A DNA stretch of 64,000 nucleotides from Cadophora sp. MPI-SDFR-AT-0126 (lineage: Eukaryota; Ascomycota; Leotiomycetes; Helotiales; Ploettnerulaceae): positions 2,666,001-2,730,000 of the forward strand of contig JAGMVK010000008.1 of assembly GCA_020747065.1 (NCBI GenBank). The letters are read 5' to 3'. Position 1 is the first letter of the stretch. The number at the start of each line of letters is the position of its first letter. The notes beneath the pieces were generated by a model. The model saw nothing but the letters and a program-made list of their open reading frames with translations. It did no database searches and had not been told where the DNA came from. Both the position numbers and the translations under genes were made by a program. This document shows, piece by piece, positions 10,567-22,381 of this stretch.

Positions 10567-11865
10567 TCAATTCCAATCACTAGCAGTCGAGTCGAAGTCG
10601 AGAGAGAACAGCGACTCCCGGGCCTGCAAATCATCGCTCAGAATCCATCTATCATACTCCTGCAGGAGCTTCAAATCCCGATAGCAATCATTGCACACGA
10701 CCATCCCGCAACCAGGGCATATCGCAGGTCTACACTCAGGAATGATGTGAAAGGCCTTCTGGTCGCATCGTCCACAGGTATGTTCACCCCCAATCCGCTG
10801 CCAGTCGCCTAGGTCATGCCAAGGTCCCTCGCTTGGGCCAGGTACTGACGATGTGACTGCTTCTTTGACTCTGCCCAGGACATTCCAACGATTGATTGCA
10901 AGGCCACGACGATTGAGTATGCAGAACAAGGGGGTGTTTAGGTCCCTTGGTCCAAGAATCTCAAGTGCTTCCTGCACCCTGTCTTGCCTAGCACTGAACT
11001 CCTCTGCTTCATACAATCGACTATCCCAACTCAACTCGTGGGTCAAAGTCTGAAGCTTGTTCTTACTCTGCTCGATGTTTTGTGTCAGTCGCGACATATA
11101 GATACGTCTGGCCTCAAACAATTTTTCCAAGACTACGTGGTCATGGTCGTCTGGCAGCGCGCCTGTCGTCCTCGATCGCCGAATTGCATCCCGGAACACA
11201 CCCTCGACATACGCTTCCGTCTCGTTATTTTGGTTCCCCAACTCTGTCTCCGCCTTCTTTAAGGCCCGCTTCGTTTCAGCTATTTCAGTCAAGACCTTGG
11301 AATTTTTGTCTCGATACTGTATCCAAGACCGAAGTCTGAGACGATACTCCTGGCTGACAACAGCTTTCCAATTGACAGCTCTGAATTTCCGAGTCGCTTC
11401 ATCCGCGACGCGAGCCTTCTCTTCTTCCTCTTCGCTGACTTCTGATGAGCGACTCTCGCGGCGGAATCGTGCGCTTGCCTCACGATCGATGTCCTCTCTT
11501 CTCCGACGAGCTTTCTCCACCAGATCTTCCTCCTTCTCAGCATCATTCCCATATCCGTTGGCCCAATTGCTTTCCCCAAAGGAAGACCCGCCTCCCCCAA
11601 ACCCTCTCTCCCACCACCTCTCGTTGCCACCCCTCCTCACTCGAAGAACATCATACTCGGTCCTCCTTCTCACATCGCCCAGGACCTCCCACGCACGGGA
11701 CAACTCTTGAAACTTCTGTGTTGCACCACTCAAATCATCGCGATTTTTGTCCGGATGGTATCTCAGAGCCAGACGACGATAACTCTCTCTGATAACTGAA
11801 AATGGCGCTGTTGGACTGACTTCGAGAACAGCGTAGTGGTCTGGGGATGCTAGGGGTCGTGCCAT
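10567..11865 (-). CDS. J-domain co-chaperone with C-terminal zinc cluster
   Basis: A single-exon gene of 432 residues. The open frame extends to 11895, but its first codon there is TTG, so ATG 11865 (MARPLASPDHYAVLEV) is chosen. Residues 8-75 form a J domain with the HPD tripeptide at 37-39 (RYHPDKN), the signature that stimulates Hsp70 ATPase. A glycine-rich linker (RGFGGGGSSFGESNW) and a long charged, coiled-coil-prone middle follow. The C-terminal part carries a cysteine cluster: HTCGRCDQK, ECRPAICPGCG and VVCNDCY, four CxxC-like pairs able to bind zinc. This is not the DnaJ type I zinc domain, which has four CxxCxGxG repeats. The client and compartment are unknown; no signal or transmembrane segment is seen, so it is probably cytosolic or nuclear. 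The next gene is more than 700 bases away on either side. Confidence 0.85.
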   Translation of the reverse strand: MARPLASPDHYAVLEVSPTAPFSVIRESYRRLALRYHPDKNRDDLSGATQKFQELSRAWEVLGDVRRRTEYDVLRVRRGGNERWWERGFGGGGSSFGESNWANGYGNDAEKEEDLVEKARRRREDIDREASARFRRESRSSEVSEEEEEKARVADEATRKFRAVNWKAVVSQEYRLRLRSWIQYRDKNSKVLTEIAETKRALKKAETELGNQNNETEAYVEGVFRDAIRRSRTTGALPDDHDHVVLEKLFEARRIYMSRLTQNIEQSKNKLQTLTHELSWDSRLYEAEEFSARQDRVQEALEILGPRDLNTPLFCILNRRGLAINRWNVLGRVKEAVTSSVPGPSEGPWHDLGDWQRIGGEHTCGRCDQKAFHIIPECRPAICPGCGMVVCNDCYRDLKLLQEYDRWILSDDLQARESLFSLDFDSTASDWN

Positions 11866-14800
11866 GCCATTGCGCGACAGCGATGGCGATGGCAACGGCT
11901 ACTCGAACTTCTCGGATCCAGTGCGAGGACGAGTGTAAGCATACTCCAGCTATGAAACACCCCCAGACAGCACGGATAAACAGAGCATTAGAAGCTAAAG
12001 GACAAGAGACCAGATACGTTGGCTGCAGCCTGCCTGCCTTTTGTTGAGGATGGGACGTGGATGGGACAAGTGGCTCGGCCTGATAAAGAGAACGGCCAAC
12101 ACCAAGACCCATCCTATTGAACGTGCCGCGGCTCATGCACCTCAGAAAGCTCCACCACGCCCATCTCCAACCGGTTATTTGGGAATTACGGGGCCTGAGC
12201 ATTCTCAGCACCTCTCTCGACCAATCGCGGAATTTACCCGGTCGCGACTGTAGGGATCTACAGGGTTGTGGCGTGAGGTTCATTTTACCACCATACTCGG
12301 TGCAGAAAGCAGTTGGGCGTTTTGAGATAGTGTAATCCAGTAATCGAACGTGCTGAGCCTTTTGACAGCCCACCAGGCCGAGGCTTCTTGCACTTGGCCC
12401 GCTACTCGTTTCCTGGTTATCATGCTGATTGGTGTCTTCTTAGGTGGCGCCGCCTTGGGCTGAAAACAGCTCGGTTAGAGATAGGGCGACGTCAGGTGAT
12501 TTACCCCCCTCTGCAAATCTGGACCCACGTGCGGCTCGGTTGAGGCTTTCATACGCAGAGTAAATACGGGTCTGACAGCTGGGGTCTTGCTGCTACTCAA
12601 CTTTCTGCTAGATTCGTCTTAGAAGGGCAGAGTTAGTGCTCAGCTCTGTGGTTTTGACGTTCCGGCGAGCTTGCGTCTCTAGCGTTGAATGTGACACGAA
12701 TGCCGAGGCATGTGTTTGGGGAAAGTTGAAATTGACTTTTGGCTTTTCCGCAATCAGATTTGGGGATAAAGTTTGAGCCCGCCACGCCACGGAAAAGGAA
12801 ATAGCAGAAGACTCGCGACGATCCATGGATTTACTTGATCTCTTGAAGTGATTGACATTCAGATTAGGACCTCGGTTGGGAGTCCTGGTCCTTAATTGGC
12901 AATTCCGCCAAGATCGACCCTAAAGCGAGACCAGAAGACATGCTCCGCAAAGCAATTGGTTTCTTTTCGAGCTAATTTGAGCGATGCATCATGTAATCGA
13001 CGTAGAAGTCGGATACGCGAAGGATAAAAATAAACACGGGAGGGAATCGAGATCAGATGCCGCAACCACGTGATGTTCATATCACTCCTCAGATCTTCTT
13101 TTTCAAAGCCGTGGGGAAATCAGACCAACGATGAAAATCCCCTGACCGTTCTTTTTGCACTATTGCATAATTCAATTAGCCCATCTATCGCAAAACGTGA
13201 ATAGATATCAACAATCTCTCGCCTAAATCTCATGCTCCCGGAGGTGAAAGTGGTTAGCGCGGTTCACTCTCTTTTGTGTTTGTAGACCTCGACAGATTAC
13301 AGTCCATAAACGCGGACGATGTGATGTCGTCGTGGAGGGGAAAGGGTTGGTTCGGAAAGCAATGATGGGGGTTGGATAGTGGTGTTTGAAATTCGGTGGT
13401 TGAGAAGTAATAAAGGATGAGATGATGGCGCGACTCGAGTACTCGTTCTGAGAGCCGGCTCAGAATTTGTCTTGAGAAACGGTTCGAGCTAGTGCCGGAT
13501 ATTTTTCCGCCGAAGTTAAATTCAGCGTCGGGAGGAGGGGATGTGTAGATAAGTGGAGGAGTTTTCTGATGATGAAGTATCTCAAAGGATGTCTGTGGAT
13601 GATTTGTTTATTCAATACTTAGTAGTTCAAGTTCTGTTGTCTTTTCCGTGTTGCTACTCATATGGCGTGACTCCGTGGCCGAGAGACTCGGAATTGTGCG
13701 ATTCTACTCAACACACTTGGAGATATACCTGAAGTTGATGAGTGATTACCGGAGCGGAATTCAGGACTAGTATCAACAATTCGCTGATGATTCGCAGGTA
13801 GTTATACCTTCTGAATCGATTGCTGGTGAACTTTTCGGCCCAGAGAATTGGTCAAATTTTATCCGAGAGCGATTAAACAAAGAATGCTGCACGGACAGAA
13901 ACTCGTACTCAGCGACTAGAAATCCGGTCAAATATAGACAGCAAGAGATTGAAGAGTTTGGGGACTACTCATATCTACGAGTCTTCAGTCTTGGAGATGG
14001 GAAATGTCACAACCCTCAAAATGTCACCGTGCAGTAAGTTGCGGAGGTTCAAATGATCGAAATCTAGATTGTGGGCATATTCTTAGTAGCCGCCACGCAG
14101 CATGGCTGGAGAGTATGAAGGTCCTCGTATCTGGATGGCAGTTGGCCGGTTCCATCCATTGACGCATCAGCTGTATACGAGCATGGAGACTCGAAATTAC
14201 TACGATTTCGACTTGGATTCTTCCTGCCCAACAATTTCCGGATTGTAGGAGAATTTTATGCATTGCAAACAATGGTGATAGGTGTTGCTGTTGCGAGCTC
14301 CACTAAACTAGATGTACGATAGAGGAGTGATCATGGATAAGCTGGAAGAAGCCTAGAGGGAAAACAATATTGGCCTGTGTGCGAATACAATGCTTCAGCT
14401 CTCTGCTTGACGCGACAACAACCCACTACTGGTGGGTATCTTCTTTTGGAATAATGGGAGGTTTATTGAAAGCTCGTAAACTCGAGATAGAATATAGCCA
14501 ATGTACTGAAGAATAAAGCTTCTTCCTAGAGTGTTCCTGTTGGTTCCAGTATCCAGATGTGAGATGTGATTCGTGCTCAAATGGGAGAAGTTCTTACTAG
14601 ATCTCGATTTTGAAGAACCCACCAAGATCAACTTCTGAATGATTTTATTTGAACGCTGTGACGACTCACCAGGACTTACCAACCTCTCCCCTCCTCAACC
14701 CGTGACACCCTCCAAGAACTGCCAGATTCTCCCACCCCTGCTCTAAATTCCAGCCGCAGCTCGGCTCAGCCCTAAGCGGTGCAAATCTCTATTTCTGGGT

Positions 14801-15226
14801 CTTGGTGCCGGTTTCCCGTCCAGTGAGATGAAAGCCAAGTGTGCAGGGTCTTCGGCCAAGGCGTGGCTGATGTCGCTTGAGAGCCGTGTTCCGCGTGTTG
14901 TGGGGAATAATGTGTTGTTTATTGGGTGAGGATGTTGAGGACGCGAAGAACCCTTGGAATGGGAGGACGGGGATGTAAGGATCAGATAGTAAGGGAGAGG
15001 CAATGATGAAATGTGTGGAACGATAGATCCGATTGTGTGGATTTAAAGTGTCTGGACTTGCCCATTGATTTTTGAGATTCGCAATTCAAGAACGATCTCT
15101 ACTAAGGAAACATTTGAAGCTCTTGCCGTATTCGAGAGATATCACAAACAAATCCTCCCACAGAAACCTATAATCAAATCACATTCATCTGATTTTCCAA
15201 TATCCATATCTCACTCACAATCGCAA
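11866..15226. other. Long gene-poor stretch
   Basis: About 3.3 kb without a recognisable gene. Several ORFs of 60-90 codons (12608-12826 minus, 14024-14272 minus, 14743-15003 minus) lack motifs. A frame at 13604-14038 (plus) is open for about 145 codons apart from one TAG at 13771 and reads like protein (see findings), but it has no supported start. The first few hundred bases should hold the J-protein promoter. Confidence 0.4.
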
Positions 15227-15442
15227 ATGGGAGCCTCAATATCAACCCGCCGCCATTTCGGTCCCATCATCTCATCTGTCGACTCAAAGCCAGGAGACAG
15301 TGATCTCGGGGAAGGGGTTACAAGAATTGGAAGCATGGCATCCAGTGTCGGAAGAAGCGACAATAGCTACGCATATGCGTACGGCCTTGGAGGAGCAGGA
15401 TATGGTCGCAGTCGAAGTGCGAGGAGGAGTATGACGGGTTGA
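15227..15442 (+). CDS. Small protein with an N-myristoylation-like start
   Basis: From ATG 15227 a 71-codon ORF begins MGASIS, which fits the N-myristoylation consensus (Gly2, small residue at 6). The rest is rich in serine, glycine, tyrosine and arginine (SDNSYAYAYGLGGAGYG, then RSRSARRSMTG). The tail is basic, which together with a myristate could give membrane binding. The codon stretch is preceded by a pyrimidine- and A-rich leader typical of fungal 5' ends. No family is recognised and the antisense strand is also open, so coding status is uncertain. Confidence 0.4.
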   Translation: MGASISTRRHFGPIISSVDSKPGDSDLGEGVTRIGSMASSVGRSDNSYAYAYGLGGAGYGRSRSARRSMTG

Positions 15443-16316
15443 CTTGCAGGAGGAGGGGCAGGAGAAGGAAGCAACAATTCGTCACTCGAAAAGGGAATTG
15501 AGAAGCTCGAGGTAGACTGGAGGGGAGGAGAGAAACTTGGATGAGGTCGGAAACGGAAGGACAAGCCTGGGAATGAGGGGTGTTACGCAGCGGGAGATAC
15601 CATTTGAAGCGAGATGCATTTTTTGACATTTTCAAGGAGTTCGAAGCATGCTGGAATAGATTCAGGAATTGATATGCTTAGCCATATTTTTGTCCATATC
15701 AGCTTGTATAAATTTTAGACAATCAAGTTTTAAAAATTGTTATCGCATGACGAGTTCTCGAGTTTCTTGAGGTGCTGTGGCTAACACGGCTCGCCAAGTG
15801 GATCTGCCAGCCCAGCCGGCACATCATCCCGACTCAGCATCCTTGGCGAGATGACAACTCTTTGACTTCAACCGTCAGTCAGGCTCTCTGAGATATATTG
15901 TCTAGTGTTTCTGGTGGTGGTTCAAACGTATCAATCTGGACAGAACGCCATACTCAACCAGAGTCAAATCAAGTGTATCCGAACCCAATTTCCCAGTGAA
16001 GCTATTCATAGCCGAACATGAATCGGCCTCCACCTGGACCCTGCACGACCCATCGTGGGGAACGCAGTGGAGGCATAAGCCATGTCGTTATCCGGCGGTA
16101 TACCCATCATTGCCCAGGATGGCAAGGCTTCGATTGTGTATGTATGTCCAAAGGTGTCGCGAATTCACGTTCAGAAATTCCTCAGTAACATTCAATATCA
16201 AATTTCCAATTCATGACATTCCTTCTCGAAATTTCATGCCTTCAGATCCATATTTTGACCGGTTACATTCCATTCTAGGACTTCAATCCAGAGGTTACGG
16301 GACATATGAAGAACTG
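15443..16316. other. Spacer upstream of the anoctamin gene
   Basis: No gene seen. The open frame entering the anoctamin start from 15996 does not resemble the family upstream of ATG 16317. Confidence 0.4.
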
Positions 16317-18617
16317 ATGGCGGTTGATGAGACTGTTGGCCTGTACAATGATCTTTATGTCGCACATTATGACTTCAGCGACAGAGGTATGCCTGCGAAT
16401 ATGCGGATATCCTTCCCAGTTCTCGACTGACTCCACCTCAGACCATGAGACTGCTGTCGTTGAGTTTCAAGAACTTCTCAGTGACCTGACATCTGCTGGA
16501 TTGAAAGTCAATGTCCAGCCTGGTCCCGGGAAATCGTTGGTCATTCTCGTCAAAGCCCCCTATGACTTGCTCAGCAAATTTGTTTTTCAATCAAGGTAGG
16601 TCTCCTATTACGCCTCAATGCAGTCGCTGACTTGTCAAACAGAGTCAAAGACTGGCTCTATGGCGTGACGCAGCGTAAACCCGACGATGACGGCAGTCTC
16701 TCCATCATCGGCAATACCGAAACCGAGAACTTACGTTCGATGTATCATCTTGTGACCTGGAAGAAGTCTAGAGGAGGGGCAGGTATCACACCCGGGATCG
16801 AAAAATGGAAGAACGTCAAGTCGGTGTATCCGCTTCATAACAAAGCTGCGACGAGAGCGTTACTTGTCAAGTGGAGTCGGCAACTTGTTCTGCGCCAAGA
16901 GGATCTGGATCAAATCAGAGGACTTTTTGGTGAGAAGGTATAAGTGCATAATGATAACTTTGAAGTTTGCACTGAACAATAGCTTATCAGAATTCGCAGG
17001 TTGCAATCTATTTCGCTTTTCTCCAAGCATACCTCGTCGCTTTGGCTTTCCCCTCCATCACCGGCATCTTGGCATGGCTGTATCTCCCTGGTTACTCACT
17101 TTCTTACGCCATCATCACTAGTCTTTGGTGTACTACATTTCTCGAGTACTGGAAAATAAACGAGGTCGAACTCAGTCTGAGATGGTCCGTCAAAGGAGTG
17201 GGAAAATTAAAAGTCAACCGCGCACAATTCATTCCTGATGAGGAAGTCCTCAACAGTATCACTGGCGAGGCCGAGCAATATTTCTCTCGCTGGAAACACA
17301 CTCTTCGACTGCTGCTACAGATTCCGTTTGCTTTGGGAGCTGTTGCCGGGCTTGGCGCTTTGATTTCCTTCGTCTTTGTGATCGAACTGTTCATCAGTGA
17401 GGTTTATGATGGACCATTTAAGTTCTATCTCGTAAGTGCTACATGCTCAGTATCTGGCTCTGGAGCTTACAGCTCCTAGGCATACTTCCCTACTGTTCTC
17501 CTTGCAGTATCCCTACCTTTCATCTCTTCCGCATTCGAGAAGGTGGCAGCAGCACTCACCGAATATGAAAACCACCGCACTGAAGACCGCCACGAAATGG
17601 CGCTTACGCAAAAGATCTTCGTCCTCAGTTCTATCACAAAGTATCTCCCCATCCTACTGACCGCCTTCGTCTACGTGCCCTGCGGCGAAATTTTGGTTGG
17701 GTATACTGAAAATGTCCTTCGAAACCTCGGTATCGCAATCAGCGGTTCGATATCTCTCGAGAAATTTTCCGTGGACGCATCCAGGCTGAAGAATGAAGTC
17801 ATCGCCCTAGTCGTTACGGAACAAATCCTTAGTTTCGGCGAAGAATTGATCCTACCTGTCTTGAAGCGAAAAGCAACCAAATGGTATCACAACATCCACG
17901 CTCGGCAATCCCCGCCTTTCTTCAATGCCACTGCACTCGACAGGCCCGATCGATCATCGACAGAGGCGAATTTCCCCGTCGAAGCTCGAAATGAAGCAGA
18001 GCTGGAGAAATACAACGTCCAAGATGACATTCAGGAAATGGTCATCCAGTTCGGATACCTGGCTCTATTCTCTCCAGTCTGGCCGCTCATCCCAATCGGC
18101 TTCCTGATCAACAACTGGATCGAGATCCGTTCCGACTTCCTGAAACTATGCATCGAACATCAGCGCCCCCCCAATACGCGCAGACTCCATCGGGCCTTGG
18201 ATCGACTCACTAAGCTTCCTGAACTGACTGGGAAGTATCACAACGGCTGCGGTGGTGTACCTCTTCCGCGAAGGTGCAGATGGAGAGGGTTTCAAGAAGG
18301 GAAATCTGTATGCACTCGCTGCGATTATCTTCGTGTCGGAGCATATCTATCTGGTGGTGAGGTATATTGTCAGAATGGCGCTGCAGAGGATTGGATCGGA
18401 AGCGGAGAGACAAGAATCTAGACAGTTGTACCTGACGAGAAGGAAGATTCTGGATGAGTATGAGAGTAGAAAGGGCGATGCGGTGGATGATACGAGAAGT
18501 GAAAAGGAAGCCTTGAGGTTCGAAAGAGAAGTGAGGGATAATTTAGAGGCAGGGATACGGCTGATACGGCTGATACGGTGTTTGGGTGAGTCGACTCAGG
18601 TCAAGAAAAAGTGCTGA
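16317..18617 (+). pseudogene. Anoctamin/TMEM16 lipid scramblase gene with a frameshift and a nonsense codon
   Basis: Exons 16317-16386, 16442-16595, 16643-16937, 17000-17431 and 17480 onward join in frame. The product closely follows the fungal TMEM16 family (nhTMEM16/afTMEM16), Ca2+-activated phospholipid scramblases: an N-terminal cytosolic domain (LVILVKAPYDL, VKDWLYGVT, GGAGITPG), VYPLHN, FGEKVAIYFAFLQAYL, then the membrane helices. The acidic Ca2+ ligands are in place: GEEL in helix 6, DDIQEM in helix 7 and NNWIEIRSDFLK in helix 8. After IEHQRPP the frame breaks at a run of seven C (18166-18172). One base out of frame the homology resumes (DSIGPW, then FLN), meets TGA at 18225-18227 where the family has Trp, and continues as LGSITTAAVVYLFREG to 18617. 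No GT donor lies between the two lesions, so an intron cannot remove them. As read, translation would run out of frame to 18421 and lose the last helices. It is either a recent pseudogene or a sequencing error plus a real stop. Confidence 0.85.
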
Positions 18618-20264
18618 AGAACAAGGTACCTCCAAGTGATGGATCTTAAAATAACTCACTCTGAGCCGGATATTGACCGAGACGCAAATTGAAGAGCCTT
18701 TGATTCCACATACTGGTCAGCTTGGGCTTAGAAGAGAGGGCTATCGCGTGACTATGAGCTGGCATCTTCGTCCAATTCCTTATATCACGTGATTGTGTAT
18801 CTATCGTATCGAACGAGAACGTGAACATGGTGGACGTTGACGAAGAAAGTGGAAGGGTTGTGTTCCTCTGATTTTCAGCCGCGCAGCCCGTGGTGATCAT
18901 GGTTCTGAGATGAGATGAACATCCCGGGGGGCCGTCCCGAGAAGGTTACTTCAACGGGGAGAAGGGGCTGACAAACGAGCTAAGCGAGATCTAAATATAG
19001 GCACAGACAATGAAGCTCAATTTATTTTCAACACCACACCCATACCGCGTCCATCTCACGATCCACCATCCTACCAGCCACCCTCGCACAAGGCTACAGC
19101 CTCACAGTCGACCGTGGCGAAGCCGAAAAGCTACCATTTTGTGCATTCTATCGCGCGTGTTGGTGTTACCGCCGGTGAGGCTCGAGATGAACCTCGTTGC
19201 CGCGGTCCCGGCCAGTTAGCCCACGCTGGCTGATCTTGTGCCTCTGTATGCCCTCCGGGATTCGGCCTCACGACAACAGCGTATTGAATCAGTATGTCAA
19301 CAAGTGCATTTTCAACACTTGGTCTGATGTGAGAGGGGCGACGAGAGCGTATTCCAATTCCGTCTATGCAGAATGGCCTCAAATCAAGAGTGGGCCGTGA
19401 AAGATTGCTTGTTTCTTACTTTTGGTCACCCACACATCTTTGCTTGTTGATTTCCGCGAATTGTATCATTCGTACAAGTCTATTTGGGCCGTCACTGGAG
19501 CTTGATCACCAGCAAGTGTTCCGGTGATGATAAGCAGCAAAGAAGGATCAATCCTATTATTCTAAACTGGGGAAACACATCGTCGTGCGACTCTAACATT
19601 CCTCCGATACTATCGGTATTGCTTCTATGGGTCTGGAAATCCGTGAAGCATCGTCTGATGTTTCCACGATGACAACTCACCAAGTCCAGAATAGTTGTCG
19701 ATCCTCGAAATAGATTTTGTGTCCCGGGATTTGTTTTCACCGATTGTCCCACCTCAAGATCCCACGCCGCTGGGTTGCGGCGTCGAGATCTTCTACCCAA
19801 AAAAGATTTGGATTGATCCTGGCCAGGAAGGCGTTGCTTGTTGATACGCAAAATAGCCTGGACCAATCCGCAGCAATTTTCAGTACGCCTCCACAAACCT
19901 GATTGGGCCGCTCGAGATCAACAAACAGGCCTTCCACCTTGGCATGCAGCCTCCCTGCAGTCAGCAACACCACGTGATCGCTGGAATAGGAATTCAGTCC
20001 ACACTGATGGGCACACAGGTTTAAGGTTCCTGGGATGCCACTCTATCTTGGGTGCAGGGCTGAGTTGTACAATTCCCTTTTTGTGTTTGTGGGATTGCGG
20101 CTCCTTAGGTGAGATACAAGACTGTGCCAGTATGATATGCTTACTGAGGATAGAGTTAGAAGGAAAACGCCATGTCCAACGATAAGCTTGTCGAGCTGCG
20201 GCTCGATCTAATTGCAGGCATTCCTACGATTTGAAATTGGTGATCGGCTTTTTCACGATCCTTC
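18618..20264. other. Spacer with possible decayed cysteine-rich coding traces
   Basis: No intact gene. Around 19010-19400 (plus) short protein-like pieces lie in different frames (LAQGYSLTVDRGEAEK, CASVCPPGFGLTTTAY, NQYVNKCIFNTW), separated by stops. A minus ORF at 19737-19973 shows no motif. The right end is the cupin promoter. Confidence 0.35.
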
Positions 20265-20271
20265 TATATAA
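20265..20271 (+). promoter_or_regulatory. TATA box of the cupin gene
   Basis: TATATAA lies 171 bases before the cupin ATG, followed by a C/T-rich leader, as in highly expressed fungal genes. Confidence 0.5.
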
Positions 20272-20441
20272 CCTTCATGAGATCCTCCTCCTATCCTATC
20301 TCATACCATCATCAACAATCACATCTCCTCAACTATCACATCTACAAACACACTTCAGCAATCATCACACACACCTCTCCTATATCTTTTCTGATTCATC
20401 CAAGCTTTCAAATCCAGACCATCTCCTTTTTCATATTCAAG

Positions 20442-21239
20442 ATGCACGCTTCAATCGTCCTCCTCTCAATGGCCCTTGGCCTCTCCTCTGCCATCCCAAC
20501 TCCATCCTGGGATGCACCAACAAACACCTCGAGTCACACCGCTGTAGCAGTACCAGCAAGCACATCTTCTGCCTCGACAGCAGCCGCATCCTGCACAGCC
20601 AAGCCATCTGCCCAAGACCCCGAATTCTTCGAGAAGCTCGCCTCCGCTCCCAACGCAGTCCTGCGCCAAAAGCTCCTCAGCGACGCCGATTTCGTCTTCG
20701 ACTTCCAAAATCCCTGCGATGGAAAAGACTCCACTGCCGCAGGAAAGGGTGGGAAGATCGTTCGCGCCGATAGAGCTTCTATGCCGGCTCTACTCGGTCA
20801 AGGCGGAGCTGTCGCCATTGGCTTCCTCGGCCCATGCGGCTTCAACACTCCTCACGTCCACCCTCGCGCTGCTGAACTCAACCTCGTTGTCGAAGGTAGA
20901 CTGTTCGCTTCTGTCACTGCGGAGAATGGTGCCAGACACATGAACCACACCCTCACCAAGTACCAGATGACTGTCTTCCCTGCTGGAGCCGTCCACACTG
21001 AGTTCAACCCCGATTGCACCCCCGCCACCTTTGTCGCTGCCTTCCCCCATGAGGACCCAGGGGTTGGACAAATCGCTCAAGAGTACTTTGGCTTGGAAAA
21101 TGAGATCATCAGCGGCAGCGCTGGTGGTGAAGTTTCTGTCGACGGTGCCGATATCGATACATTCCGCAAGCTGATTCCCGCCAATGTCGCCGCTGGTGTT
21201 GATAGCTGCTTGGCCAGGTGTGGCATCGCGAAGAGATAA
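20442..21239 (+). CDS. Secreted germin/spherulin-like cupin protein
   Basis: A single exon of 265 residues. ATG 20442 is chosen because it starts a clean signal peptide (MHASIVLLSMALGLSSAIPT); the open frame upstream is leader sequence. A Ser/Thr/Ala-rich linker follows, then a single cupin barrel. Cupin motif 1 reads GFNTPHVHPRAAELNLVVEG, with His138, His140 and Glu145 as metal ligands. Motif 2 reads FPAGAVHTEFNP, with His185 as the fourth ligand. These are the Mn-binding residues of germins and spherulin-1-type proteins. Two cysteines near the C-terminus (CLARC) and two near the barrel start may form disulfides. Related fungal proteins are extracellular and often stress- or development-induced; the activity here (oxalate oxidase, superoxide dismutase or structural) cannot be told from sequence. 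A TATA box and pyrimidine-rich leader suggest strong expression. Confidence 0.85.
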   Translation: MHASIVLLSMALGLSSAIPTPSWDAPTNTSSHTAVAVPASTSSASTAAASCTAKPSAQDPEFFEKLASAPNAVLRQKLLSDADFVFDFQNPCDGKDSTAAGKGGKIVRADRASMPALLGQGGAVAIGFLGPCGFNTPHVHPRAAELNLVVEGRLFASVTAENGARHMNHTLTKYQMTVFPAGAVHTEFNPDCTPATFVAAFPHEDPGVGQIAQEYFGLENEIISGSAGGEVSVDGADIDTFRKLIPANVAAGVDSCLARCGIAKR

Positions 21240-22381
21240 ATGATTGGGGCTTTCTCATAATTGTCTGATCTCGCATAGCATGGGTTTTTGATTTTGCATA
21301 GCATTGGGGATTTTTGGGTTGGTGCATCAAAATGGCGGGGTTCGGGTAGATCGGTTCATACTTCACAGTCATCGATGGCGTTCAAATACTTGCATGCATG
21401 ATAGACTTTAGATTCATAATTGACCAGACTGACGTTTATCACGTCTTGATTACCATCAAAGTGTTTTTCAAACATTTGGAGTTTCCTGCTGTCATCGCCG
21501 TACACCAAATCATTCCTCTGCCCACCTGGTGGCAAGCCACTCACTGCCACTGTGGCTGACAGCTTCCAGGGATGCTTAGCGAAGCTTTTTGTGTCTTTGC
21601 CCATAAACAGAGCCTCCAATCCTTGTCCTGCTACAGTATTCTCTGCCCTGTCACAAGTCCAGATGTCATCTTCACCGCGACACGGGCCATCTCTCCACTA
21701 CAAGTCCTTCCCCACGACCACAAAACCCTATTCTTTATTCTTCGATTACGGTCAGAAGAAATGCGTTTGACGTAAATGTCATTACTTCGTTCCTCTTAAA
21801 GTTTTTTTTCCAGCAATGAGAATGCCTAGTTCTATAGAAACTGATATCACGAACTCGAAAATAACCCTCTTCTAGATCTGGAGATTTTCTTTCGACTCAC
21901 GGGACAGAGAACGTCCCGTCGTGTGGCTGAAATCCAGGCCTTTTGTGCCAGCGCGGGGCATCGACACTAACCACCTTCCTCAGTAGCGACAACTTTGTTT
22001 TCATGGAAATGTAGAAATTCCCAGACGGCATGCATCTTTTAGCATGGGAATTTGAAGATCTTTAGCCAGCCATGTGTGTGGCAGATCGCCGTTCGATGTT
22101 GGCGATAGGTCTTTTCCTGCAAACGTCGAATGCTTGAATATTGGAAATAAGAGACGATTCGTTGAACACACTTTAGGATCAGGTCCCAATTACCATGTTG
22201 GGATGTGACTGGACTTCTTCACAGCCTTTGCGAAGAAACTTTTACCTATCTAGAGCCACTGAGTTGGCACAAAACTAGGAAACCTGCTTACATGCATTGA
22301 ATACCAATCTTCCTCCCAAGAAGATCGAAATCTGTGGATCGAGCTCTCTCAGTCTGTTCCTCGAGTTGAACTGACCATTTT
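21240..22381. other. Spacer between the cupin and the apple-domain gene
   Basis: No gene recognised. Overlapping short plus ORFs at 21552-21775 and a minus ORF at 21356-21619 have no motif. The missing first exon of the apple-domain gene might lie in the right part. Confidence 0.4.

Noticed and set aside
11735..12373. 212-codon minus ORF
   Set aside because: Overlaps the start of the J-domain gene in another frame and extends into its promoter; no domain.
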